Assembly (NCBI RefSeq): GCF_963664135.1
Contig: NZ_OY760905.1
Coordinates: 2,072,736 to 2,136,735, forward strand
Source of the DNA: an uncultured Acetobacterium sp.
GTDB taxonomy: Bacteria; Bacillota; Clostridia; Eubacteriales; Eubacteriaceae
Reading direction: 5' to 3'
DNA: 64,000 bases
Shown here: one piece after another, positions 48,996 through 56,292 of the stretch
Numbering within the stretch: the stretch's first letter is position 1
Layout: each line of letters opens with the position of its first letter
Translations under genes and position numbers: made by a program
Notes under the pieces: generated by a model
Told to the model about the DNA's origin: nothing
What the model saw: only the letters and a program-made list of their open reading frames with translations
Databases searched by the model: none

Positions 48996-50491
48996 TGGGC
49001 ATCACCTGCCTTCAGGAAAGCATCGGCACTAAAGCCAAAACCGGTTGATGTCGTACTGGTACTGGTTGTGGTTGTTTGTCCACTTGAAGAGGTCACCTGA
49101 GCATATCCGGTGTAATCAACCTGACTAAAGTACTGGGTGTCTTTTAACCGTTTGATGTATTGGGCCGCTTCTTTTTCATTGTTTGCCACAGCAGAAATAT
49201 GAATAGCGCCGGTGGTTCCGTCATATTCCATTGAGTTTAAAGCAATCACCCCATTGCCTAGCGTCGCCATATGGGTCAGTTTGTCTGAAGTCAGATTCGG
49301 GTTGCTGTTAATTGCAGTATTAATACTTTCTATGCTTGATACCTCGGATTGAATAGCACTCACCTCATCTGTCAAGGCCTTGGCCTGCATATACTCGGCC
49401 TGATTGTTGGCATCACTGATATAAGCATTCATTTCTTCCAGCTTTTTTTGAGCACTGTATTTCAGGCCAAAGAAAACCCCGAAAATAATCAGACAGATCA
49501 GAATCATTGCCGCCGGCAGAATTAAAGCCTTATATTCAAAAGGGAGATCTTTTTTGATCACATTACTTTTTTTGTAAGCATCAAAAAGGTTGATGGGCTT
49601 TGTTCCGGCAAAGAAACCAGCAACGGGATAAATAAAACGGCCAAAATCAAAGGACTCATCCATCACAAAGCCGTTTTTTATATTAGGCGTTTGAGGAATA
49701 ATAAATAAATTAAGGTCTGGATCAAAATTCAATGCTCGCAAACCATTTAATTCATATTCATCCAAACCGGCATAAAGGCTCATATTCAAGGTATATTCAG
49801 ATTTCTGTGATTTGTTAAACTGAATCAGTGATGACAACTTTCCCAAGAGCTCATCAGCAAAGGCATCGGTGCCCCGCTCTGAAAGCAACCGGGAACGATT
49901 TGAAAAAATATAAATGCCGTTTTCAAATAGTAAAGAAACCAGATTTTTTCCATCCAGAATATTAAGAGCGACTGTCATGCCCTTGTAGTCTTTGGTTGCA
50001 GATATGTATTGAATCAGAGTGTTTAATCCTACATCAATGCTTTTGATCTGTATTTTAAGGCTGGCAAACAAAGCGACATAGGACTCCAACACCCGTTTTT
50101 CAACACCGCAACAAAAAAGATTATTACCAGCCGGTCCAGGAATATGGGCATAGTCCACCACTAATGCATCATAATTACCAGCCGTATCTTCAAATTCGGT
50201 AGCTGCCACGGCTGCCAGTTCCTTTGGTTTTAGTTTGGGAACCTCCACATTTTTGGTAGCGATCAAACTGCTGTCGATGACCAGTTTCATGTTTTTAAAA
50301 AGATGGGGACTTTCTTTGAGTGCCTCGGCAATAGTCTCTTTTACCGCTTCTTCATTGGTAATAACCCCATTAATCAGCGCTCCCGTCTCCACCGGTAGTA
50401 TTTTAAAATTAGAAATCGTAAGATGTTCACCTTTTATCATCCCCTGGAGGACTTGGATGCCATCATTTGAAAAATAGACGAGTGTCTGCAT
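48992..50491 (-). CDS. PilM-PilN fusion pilus assembly protein
   Basis: A 499-residue protein. Residues 1-315 form an actin-like PilM domain (MQTLVYFSNDGIQVLQG, LVIDSSLIATKNVEVPKL, DVGLNTLIQYISA). A cytoplasmic linker leads to one membrane helix (about 330-352, LILPAAMILICLIIFGVFFG), followed by a coiled coil and a PilN/GspL-like periplasmic domain (MATLGNGVIALNSMEYDG, AAQYIKRLKDTQYFSQVDYTG). PilM and PilN are usually separate partners, so this is a natural fusion. The end is Ser/Thr-rich. Confidence 0.78.
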   Translation of the reverse strand: MQTLVYFSNDGIQVLQGMIKGEHLTISNFKILPVETGALINGVITNEEAVKETIAEALKESPHLFKNMKLVIDSSLIATKNVEVPKLKPKELAAVAATEFEDTAGNYDALVVDYAHIPGPAGNNLFCCGVEKRVLESYVALFASLKIQIKSIDVGLNTLIQYISATKDYKGMTVALNILDGKNLVSLLFENGIYIFSNRSRLLSERGTDAFADELLGKLSSLIQFNKSQKSEYTLNMSLYAGLDEYELNGLRALNFDPDLNLFIIPQTPNIKNGFVMDESFDFGRFIYPVAGFFAGTKPINLFDAYKKSNVIKKDLPFEYKALILPAAMILICLIIFGVFFGLKYSAQKKLEEMNAYISDANNQAEYMQAKALTDEVSAIQSEVSSIESINTAINSNPNLTSDKLTHMATLGNGVIALNSMEYDGTTGAIHISAVANNEKEAAQYIKRLKDTQYFSQVDYTGYAQVTSSSGQTTTTSTSTTSTGFGFSADAFLKAGDAQ

Positions 50492-50502
50492 AAAAAGCCT
50501 TC

Positions 50503-51687
50503 CTATCCGATATTTTGGTATAAAGTCATAATTGGGAGCATAACCGATAACATGATGCCGCCAACAATCACGGCCATAATAATGATCATGATGGGTTCAA
50601 TAAAAGTCACCAGCCGAGCCGTTGCCATTTCGGCTTCGTAGTCAAATGCATCAGCTACCGATTCCAGCATTTCATCCAGATTTCCCGATTCTTCTCCAAT
50701 ATAAATAGTAGATACCAACTTGGCATCAAATCCATTAATGGTTTGAATTGAAGCTGAAAGCGGTTCCCCATTTCGCACCTGCTCAATGGCGTGAGGAAAT
50801 TGAGACTGTAAATAGGTATTGCCAATAGTCGATCCGCTGATGGTCAGGGCATTGATCATCGCCAAGCCGCTGGAATAAAGAGAACTCAGGGTTCTGGCAA
50901 AACGAGCGGTATAAATAATTTTCATCAGTTTTCCCACTTGAGGGATCTTTAATTTGAATTGATCCAGTGCCCTTTTTACATCAGGTACCGTTAAAAGGAA
51001 TGCGCTCCCTGCGACGATCACAAGGAGTCCAATCAAATAAACATACCAATATGTAGTCATGGAAGTGCTGATATTGATCATCAGTTGGGTAATCGCTGGT
51101 AATTCAATGCCATCAAACAGGGTAAAAAATTGGGGCAGGATCAGGGTAAAGATTAAAACAACCACCATAATGGTAATGACAAAAAGAATTACCGGATAGG
51201 TCATAGCACTTTTAATTTTGCCCCGGAGCTTATGTTCCTTTTCATAATGATCGGCCATTTTTCGGGCTGTACCCTCCATCTGACCGCTGGCTTCACCGGA
51301 TTTATACATGTTAATCAGTAATTCCGGAAAAGAACCGCCGGTTTCTTCCATGGCATAGGATAGCGTATTCCCTCGTTGAATTTCCTGATACAATTGTCCA
51401 TAGACTTTTTTAATGACGGGTTTAATATCCCGTTCTTCCATAATCTTGATTGCCCGGATCATGGTGATTCCAGAAGACAGCATACTGGCAATCTGTCGGG
51501 AAAAATCCGATATTTCCATCGGTTTAAGCTTGTAAACCTGATGGTGTTCATGGACTTCCTGGATTTTCAGGGCAAATTCATTATTCTGCCGCAGGGTCCG
51601 CCGCACCAGTTCCGGCGTACCGGCTTCCATAGTTCCCTTGACAGTTTGGGATTGTAAATTTTTGGCTGTATATTTATAAACAGGCAT
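50503..51687 (-). CDS. pilC: PilC/GspF type IV pilus platform protein
   Basis: A 394-residue protein with two GspF domains. It starts PVYKYTAKNLQSQTVKGTMEAG, has FSRQIASMLSSGITMIRAIKIMEE near residue 60, GGSFPELLINMYKSGEASGQMEGTARKMADHYEKE near residue 118, and in the second half FARTLSSLYSSGLAMINAL and YIGEESGNLDEMLESVADAF. Three membrane helices. It couples the pilus motor to pilin insertion. No motor ATPase gene accompanies it here. Confidence 0.93.
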   Translation of the reverse strand: MPVYKYTAKNLQSQTVKGTMEAGTPELVRRTLRQNNEFALKIQEVHEHHQVYKLKPMEISDFSRQIASMLSSGITMIRAIKIMEERDIKPVIKKVYGQLYQEIQRGNTLSYAMEETGGSFPELLINMYKSGEASGQMEGTARKMADHYEKEHKLRGKIKSAMTYPVILFVITIMVVVLIFTLILPQFFTLFDGIELPAITQLMINISTSMTTYWYVYLIGLLVIVAGSAFLLTVPDVKRALDQFKLKIPQVGKLMKIIYTARFARTLSSLYSSGLAMINALTISGSTIGNTYLQSQFPHAIEQVRNGEPLSASIQTINGFDAKLVSTIYIGEESGNLDEMLESVADAFDYEAEMATARLVTFIEPIMIIIMAVIVGGIMLSVMLPIMTLYQNIG

Positions 51688-51712
51688 AGGCCCTCCGTTA
51701 ATATTTTAAATA

Positions 51713-52477
51713 TTATAGCCCAAACAGGCTGAAATACCACCCGATTATTATATCACCAAATAGTAATGCTGTCATAATTCCGATGCATAAATACGGGCCA
51801 AATGCCATATGTTTATCCTTGGTTTTTTTGATAATAAGACGAACCGCCACAGCTCCGCCAAGCAGCAGCCCGACAAAGGTTGCCAGAAGGGTATTTCCCA
51901 ATCCCAGCATAAACCCGGCCACGGCCATCAGCTTGATATCCCCGCCGCCAAATGCGTCGGGAATAAAAAGAACGAGAATTAACATCGGCAAACTAACCAC
52001 AAAAATCCCGATAAACCGGGACAGGATTCCCACCTGAGGGAAAAAGAAAAAGCTGAGCAGCGCTGGTGCCATCAGGGCAATCACCAAACCATTGGGGATA
52101 GTCATGGTATCAAAATCGATCATGGTGATGCAGATTAGAATAGTCCCTGCCGCGAAAACCACCAGCCATTGAAAGGAAACCCCATAGACTGCCAAAATCA
52201 AAATGGCCATAATGCCAGTTAGCAACTCCACTAAAGGATACCGGATCGCAATTCGTTCGCCACAATTGGCACATTTCCCTCTAAGCCAAAGATAACTGAA
52301 AACAGGTACATTATGATAGCCTTTAATCTGGGCATTGCAATGCGGACAGAACGAACGACCTTTGGTAAAGGATAGCTCTTTAGGCACCCGATAGATCACC
52401 ACATTGAGAAAACTACCGACAACAATGCCGATGACAAATATGTAAACGTAAAGGATGAAGTTGATGAATTCGACCAT
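51713..52477 (-). CDS. pilD: Prepilin peptidase / N-methyltransferase
   Basis: A 254-residue membrane protease. The cytoplasmic loop has the zinc-binding CPHC (about 44-47) and CANC (about 69-72) pairs needed for the N-methylation domain. The two active-site Asp motifs are IDFDTMTIPNGLV and FGGGDIKLMA. Many helices. It cleaves all prepilins of this cluster after Gly and methylates the new N-terminus. It lies 26 bp upstream of pilC. Confidence 0.94.
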   Translation of the reverse strand: MVEFINFILYVYIFVIGIVVGSFLNVVIYRVPKELSFTKGRSFCPHCNAQIKGYHNVPVFSYLWLRGKCANCGERIAIRYPLVELLTGIMAILILAVYGVSFQWLVVFAAGTILICITMIDFDTMTIPNGLVIALMAPALLSFFFFPQVGILSRFIGIFVVSLPMLILVLFIPDAFGGGDIKLMAVAGFMLGLGNTLLATFVGLLLGGAVAVRLIIKKTKDKHMAFGPYLCIGIMTALLFGDIIIGWYFSLFGL

Positions 52478-52524
52478 ATAAACCGATATCCTTTCTGATA
52501 AATGATAACTATAATTGCGGAACT

Positions 52525-52617
52525 GTCATGAACTTCGTTGCCTGTTTTACACGAACCAGAATAAATTCGCATTGCGATTTCTTCTGATTGTGAGAACAGA
52601 CATCAAAGCAAGCATTG
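52525..52617 (-). repeat. Dispersed palindromic repeat, copy 1 (upstream of pilD)
   Basis: An imperfect palindrome of about 90-100 bp whose centre on the minus strand reads AGAAGAAATCGCAATGCGAA followed by TTTATTCTGGTTCGTG. It aligns along most of its length with the element at 56064-56160 in the opposite orientation (shared TTGCTTTG, GAAGAAATCGC..TGCGAATTT, GTTCGTG). GAGAACA...TGTTCTC at 52606-52624 area adds a second stem. The gap 52478-52651 holds no gene. Confidence 0.65.
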
Positions 52618-52651
52618 TTCTCTGTTTATATTTTTTTATACCGCTTAAAAA

Positions 52652-53050
52652 CTATTTTTCTTTGGCGGCATCCAGTTTCCCTGGAGAATACCGGGTAATC
52701 AGTCCGCCCCGGGTATAAATAATATAGTCAATCGTGGCATCTTGATTTGCGTCCACGACAGTGATGACCGCATCCTGATTGACTTCTTTTCCGATCAGAT
52801 CAATTAAATCCGATTGAGCTGGTACATGATAGTGGTCGGACGCCTCAAATTCAACGGCCTTTGCCTGGGCAGCCAGGTAAACCAGCCGAGCATTAGCGGC
52901 ATAGGTGGTGTTCTGGATGTTTAAAATCAGCCCCCCCATAATCGATGCTACAAATAAAAGGATAATCACCACCGCCAAAGGAAATCCCCGGCTGAACCGA
53001 AAAGGTTCGTTACCTGAGGGAGTGAACTGATAATTTTTAATTGGGTCCAC
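52652..53050 (-). CDS. Pseudopilin-like single-helix protein of the pilus operon
   Basis: A 132-residue protein. A basic segment FRFSRG is followed by FPLAVVIILLFVASIMGGLI, which mimics a prepilin cleavage site (Gly then Phe) and helix but has Val instead of Glu at +5. The C-terminal part is a small alpha/beta domain (VNQDAVITVVDANQDATIDYIIYTRGG). Lack of Glu5 is known in PilX/GspK. It heads the pilus assembly gene set. Otherwise unrecognised. Confidence 0.6.
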   Translation of the reverse strand: MDPIKNYQFTPSGNEPFRFSRGFPLAVVIILLFVASIMGGLILNIQNTTYAANARLVYLAAQAKAVEFEASDHYHVPAQSDLIDLIGKEVNQDAVITVVDANQDATIDYIIYTRGGLITRYSPGKLDAAKEK

Positions 53051-53292
53051 GGTTTACCTCCCGGGTGTGTAAACATCCTGATCTTTCCAATTGATGGTCC
53101 ATATTCGTTTAAATAAAGCAGGATTATTTTACCATCAAATTAAGAGGGTTGGCTTAAATCAAGGTAAAAACTTTTATAATCTTCTTCATTAACTTGGATA
53201 GGCAAAAACCAATGCTTTTCTGATTTTGAGTCATTATCTTAGCAAGCCAGTTACAACGAGATTACAAGTTGGGCAGTCACTTTAAGTAAAAA

Positions 53293-53365
53293 ATCTCCCC
53301 ATCCCCACAAACCCATGACGGGTTTGCGCCTTGGATGAGGAGATAATGCCCTATGGCGCATAGGG
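53293..53365 (-). terminator. Structured terminator after the pilin at 53383
   Basis: On the minus strand a first perfect stem CCCTATG-N3-CATAGGG (53349-53365) is followed by a branched hairpin: outer stem ATCTCCTCATCC against GGATGGGGAGAT (53293-53344) enclosing CAAACCC-N5-GGGTTTG. TTTTTT follows directly. The rest of the gap 53051-53292 holds no gene; TTGTAA-type repeats are seen near 53250. Confidence 0.72.
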
Positions 53366-53382
53366 TATAAAACACGATTTAA

Positions 53383-53874
53383 TTATTTCACTGCTCCACT
53401 TGGGTTTAAATCATCTAACACTACTCCATTTTTTGTATAGGTTACTTTTGTTACTTGTCCAGTTGCATTTACTGTAACAGTCCAACTAGAGTTTGTTGTC
53501 GCTCCGCTAGCATTCGCAGTAATATCAGTGCCCAAATAATTTTTCATTTCTAAAGCAACTGCACCTGGACTAGCGGCAGCAACTGCTGCTGATCCAAGAT
53601 TTGTCGCTTCTCCAGCCGTAACTACTCCAGAAGTAACAGTCAAGCCAAGAGAAGCTGCATCATTTTTTGCAAAGTGCTCTGTAGCAATCGCTTGTGCAGC
53701 TACGTAAACCTCTCTCTGTTCAGCAATAGCCGCTTTCTTTTTGGCATCACCAACGAATCCCAACATTGTCGGAATCGTAAACGCCGCCAATATCGCTAAA
53801 ATAACTAATACCACAATAATTTCGACCAGTGTAAACCCTTTTCTGCTTTTCCGTATTCGATTAATTAATTCCAT
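53383..53874 (-). CDS. Type IV pilin under c-di-GMP riboswitch control
   Basis: A 163-residue prepilin, start ATG 53874 with GAGGAG upstream. The leader of 13 residues ends RKG and the mature part starts FTLVEIIVVLVILAILAAFTIPTMLGFV with Glu at +5. The helix continues to about residue 70 (REVYVAAQAIATEHFA). The globular part is small, Ala/Thr/Gly-rich (SGATTNSSWTVTVNATGQVTKVTYTKNGVV) with no Cys pair. Small size, a private riboswitch leader and strong 3' structure suggest it is the major pilin. It is about half identical to the 187-residue pilin in the N-terminal half. Confidence 0.92.
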   Translation of the reverse strand: MELINRIRKSRKGFTLVEIIVVLVILAILAAFTIPTMLGFVGDAKKKAAIAEQREVYVAAQAIATEHFAKNDAASLGLTVTSGVVTAGEATNLGSAAVAAASPGAVALEMKNYLGTDITANASGATTNSSWTVTVNATGQVTKVTYTKNGVVLDDLNPSGAVK

Positions 53875-54026
53875 TTGTGTCGCTCCTCATTTCTAATTTA
53901 TTAAGCTCTATACGATCATCCGCGCCTGCGATGATTTATAAACTAAGTTCGTTCTTAATAACAATTGATTATTTCATAATCACCATTAATCCATCTTAAT
54001 CTACGTTTTTTTATGACTTTTTTGTC

Positions 54027-54142
54027 AAAAAAAGCCACACTTTCACCGTGTAGCAACTGGCTGTCATATCGAGTCTGATTTTTTATCTGACCACTGACTT
54101 AGACCCTATAGCTTTGCGTCCCAGATTTTCATCTGTTTTGCC
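54027..54142 (-). promoter_or_regulatory. Class I cyclic-di-GMP (GEMM-I) riboswitch with intrinsic terminator
   Basis: On the minus strand GGCAA (54138-54142) starts the aptamer. Next come CAGAT-GAAA-ATCTG, a hairpin with a GNRA tetraloop, then GGACGCAAAGCTATAGGGTC (54101-54122 area), the hallmark GEMM core, then a hairpin, then ATGACAGCCAGTTGC, the conserved 3' flank, where TTGCT (54052-54056) closes P1 with GGCAA. GCTACAC/GTGTGGC (54034-54054) with seven T (54027-54033) is a terminator whose 5' arm shares bases with P1. Ligand binding should hold P1 and prevent termination, an ON switch for the pilin at 53383-53874. The class is certain from its core; the ON direction is inferred. Confidence 0.9.
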
Positions 54143-54180
54143 TTTTTATTGATTTATTTAAATTCATAATTTGTGTCTTA

Positions 54181-54209
54181 ATCTTAGTTTAAACCTCATT
54201 GAAAGTCAA
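54181..54209 (-). promoter_or_regulatory. Promoter of the riboswitch-controlled pilin
   Basis: TTGACT, 17 bp, TAAGAT on the minus strand, about 40 bp before the aptamer. It resembles the promoter of the other pilin (55138-55167), including a shared TAAGATTAA. The leader to the ATG is about 300 nt. Confidence 0.65.
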
Positions 54210-54492
54210 GTTAAAACTTTACAAGATTGTGACACTTTCTTTTACATTTTCGTTACATTTCATGGTTTATTATTCTGAGCACACTTATCTAAACATTTTC
54301 TCTTCCAAAACCAAATTTCACAAAAGCTAACCTGTCAAAAACAGTTTTTCTTTTGAATCAACCATTATTTTTCCCGATACTCCAGTAAGTATTGGGACGT
54401 TGCCCAGGACATTTTAGTTTTTCGGGGGTGGGATTTTCCTCTTTAACCAGATACTATTATTATCGTACCAATGACTTAAATCATTAGCAAAT
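54210..54492. other. Gap after the 187-residue pilin, nothing recognised
   Basis: AT-rich sequence between the pilin stop and the next promoter. I see no open frame with coding character and no convincing terminator; AATGA-N6-TCATT near 54470 and ATACT-N6-AGTAT near 54385 are weak stems. Confidence 0.5.
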
Positions 54493-55056
54493 TTACCACT
54501 TTGAAACGCTGGCGTTGTTGTCTTCAATGGTCACTTTATAACCATTTTTCAGGTAAACAACTTTAGTGACCTTTCCTGTTTTGGCGTTTGCTGGATCAGC
54601 TCCGACTGTAACTGTCCACGCCGCCTCGTCACCAGTGGGTTTGGCATTGGCATTGGCAATTAGATCTGCACTTGAAATTTTGATATCCGGGCTTAAATAT
54701 GCAAGCATTTTAAGACTAACCTGGACTCTCGGTAAATCGATTCCCCAATGATCCGCCGGATACTTGCTTCGTACTGAAATTCGCGTTGATCCCAAGCTAT
54801 TCGTCAAGCCTTCCCAGGTGTCATCTCCTGTATCTGTGATTGTTGTTGTTCCGCTATACTCGGTTGCCGCTGACTGAGCTGCCACATATACTTCACGCGC
54901 TTCCGGTATCAGGGCTTTACCTTTAGCATCTGATACAAACCCCAACATCGCCGGAATTGTAAACGCCGCTAAAATGGCTAAAACCACCAGCACAACAATA
55001 ATTTCAACCAGCGTAAACCCCTTTTTATTTTTTATTTGTCCTTTTGTCCCCTTCAT
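54493..55056 (-). CDS. Type IV pilin
   Basis: A 187-residue prepilin with a 13-residue leader ending KKG and mature start FTLVEIIVVLVVLAILAAFTIPAMLGFV, nearly the same as the other pilin. The globular part differs and is longer (LGSTRISVRSKYPADHWGIDLPRVQVSL, GKVTKVVYLKNGYKV at the end). Ribosome binding site AAGGGGA. It has a separate, unswitched promoter, so the two pilins may be used under different conditions. No Cys pair. Confidence 0.92.
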   Translation of the reverse strand: MKGTKGQIKNKKGFTLVEIIVVLVVLAILAAFTIPAMLGFVSDAKGKALIPEAREVYVAAQSAATEYSGTTTITDTGDDTWEGLTNSLGSTRISVRSKYPADHWGIDLPRVQVSLKMLAYLSPDIKISSADLIANANAKPTGDEAAWTVTVGADPANAKTGKVTKVVYLKNGYKVTIEDNNASVSKW

Positions 55057-55137
55057 AAAATCCCCTTTTCATATATTTATTGTTTCCATTGATTCAGTCA
55101 TATTAAAAACGCTTTATTTAATTCTTGACGTATGTAC

Positions 55138-55167
55138 ATTTTAATCTTAATATTAGGTTCAAGTCAA
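55138..55167 (-). promoter_or_regulatory. Promoter of the 187-residue pilin
   Basis: TTGACT, 18 bp, TAAAAT on the minus strand, about 80 bp before the ATG and just past the V-ATPase terminator. Confidence 0.6.
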
Positions 55168-55190
55168 TCATAAGTTACCCGTAACAGTAA

Positions 55191-55217
55191 CAAAAAGAAG
55201 CGCATATGCGCGCTTCT
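55191..55217 (-). terminator. Intrinsic terminator of the V-ATPase operon
   Basis: An 8-bp stem AGAAGCGC/GCGCTTCT with a six-base loop is followed on the minus strand by TTTTTG. It lies 113 bp past the subunit D stop. Confidence 0.82.
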
Positions 55218-55329
55218 AATAAATTAAAATTAATTTTTATGTTTTTGCTTACCGACAGGTCATTTGCAAACAAACAGTATTTCAGTAATAAATTTCTCCA
55301 GAAAAATTAATTCAAGCAATCAACCGCCA

Positions 55330-56004
55330 CTACTCCAACTCTCCATAAAGCTTTTCCTTATAACCATGCGCCTTCTCCAACATCATGTCTTTCACCTTCA
55401 TCAGCCGAATTTGAGTGGAACGCTCATTTTCGTCCAGCTTCATGGTGATGTATTTGATACTCGCCTCCATCTCCGGGATCAGGACATGCTCCAGGGCGTT
55501 AACCCGGCGTCTTGTTTTCTCGATCTCTGCCGCCAGCAGCTGACAGGATTTTTCCCGTTCGGCCAGCTTTAGCATCTCTGGCAGCAGATCGGCCAGAGAT
55601 TTAACCGCTGAGTCCAGATCCCCAGAAGTGAAGGCCAGACCATAGGAATAAATATCGTTAGGATCTGAGGTTCGCGTCCTGACATGAAAAACCGGAATTT
55701 CCACACTCATCACATTACGATCTTCAATCTCCAGAAAAACTTCCTGCTTTGGCGCCATCAAGGCCACATTCACCGCTTCATTGGACATGCCAGCCCGGGC
55801 CAGGACAAAATCCTGATTGGCCGACCGGATTCCCGCTTCAACGGTTTCCCGCAACAGCTTGTTTTCCCGAACAATTTCCAGAAATTGGCGCATCAACTCA
55901 TCCCGCTTATCTTTAAGCAACTTGTACCCTCTTCTGGCAGTAAACAGTTTTCGTTTTAGACGGGTTAATTCCATCCGGGTCGGATTGACTTGTGTGCCAG
56001 CCAT
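55330..56004 (-). CDS. ntpD: V/A-type ATPase subunit D
   Basis: A 224-residue central-shaft subunit. NPTRMELTRLKRKLFTARRGYKLLKDKRDELMRQFLE near residue 7 is the N-terminal helix; the C-terminal helix has TRRRVNALEHVLIPEMEASIKYI. The two form a coiled coil that rotates in the A3B3 head. It is the last gene of the operon, separated from subunit B by an unusual 288-bp gap containing a palindromic repeat. Confidence 0.94.
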   Translation of the reverse strand: MAGTQVNPTRMELTRLKRKLFTARRGYKLLKDKRDELMRQFLEIVRENKLLRETVEAGIRSANQDFVLARAGMSNEAVNVALMAPKQEVFLEIEDRNVMSVEIPVFHVRTRTSDPNDIYSYGLAFTSGDLDSAVKSLADLLPEMLKLAEREKSCQLLAAEIEKTRRRVNALEHVLIPEMEASIKYITMKLDENERSTQIRLMKVKDMMLEKAHGYKEKLYGELE

Positions 56005-56063
56005 CGGTCTACCTCCACACTTTCTTTATTTGATAGTTAATTACACAATTTTCAAACTACGAA

Positions 56064-56160
56064 CATGTCTTGCTTTGCAGTTGGTTTTCATAACAAGAAG
56101 AAATCGCGGTGCGAATTTCTTCTTGTTCGTGGGCAGTCGCCAACTACAAGGAAGCTTGTG
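56064..56160 (+). repeat. Dispersed palindromic repeat, copy 2 (between V-ATPase B and D)
   Basis: A perfect 13-bp stem AACAAGAAGAAAT (56092-56104) pairs with ATTTCTTCTTGTT (56115-56127) around a 10-base loop. An outer imperfect stem TTTGCAGTTGG / CCAACTACAAGG extends it to about 56150. It is homologous to the element at 52525-52617. A second small hairpin ACAGGC-GTTA-GCCTGT stands at 56207-56222. No gene is present in 56005-56292. Confidence 0.75.
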
Positions 56161-56292
56161 ATTAGCTCATTGCCTTCACGAAAACGATTTTGCAACGTGT
56201 AGGTGAACAGGCGTTAGCCTGTCCGACGTACAGTATAGAAATTGTTTGATGTAAATCGATAGCAAAGCTAACGGCACTTAATCCCGCACTTA

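Noticed and set aside
53293-53365. Possible second riboswitch in the pilin 3' region
   Set aside because: It has GCGCAAACCC but no GEMM core or partner flank, and it ends in a T-run right after the gene, so a terminator explains it.
53935-53964. TTGTTA-18-TATAAA between the riboswitch and the pilin
   Set aside because: It would bypass the riboswitch, is AT-rich by composition, and the promoter at 54181-54209 fits the leader better. It could still be a weak second promoter.
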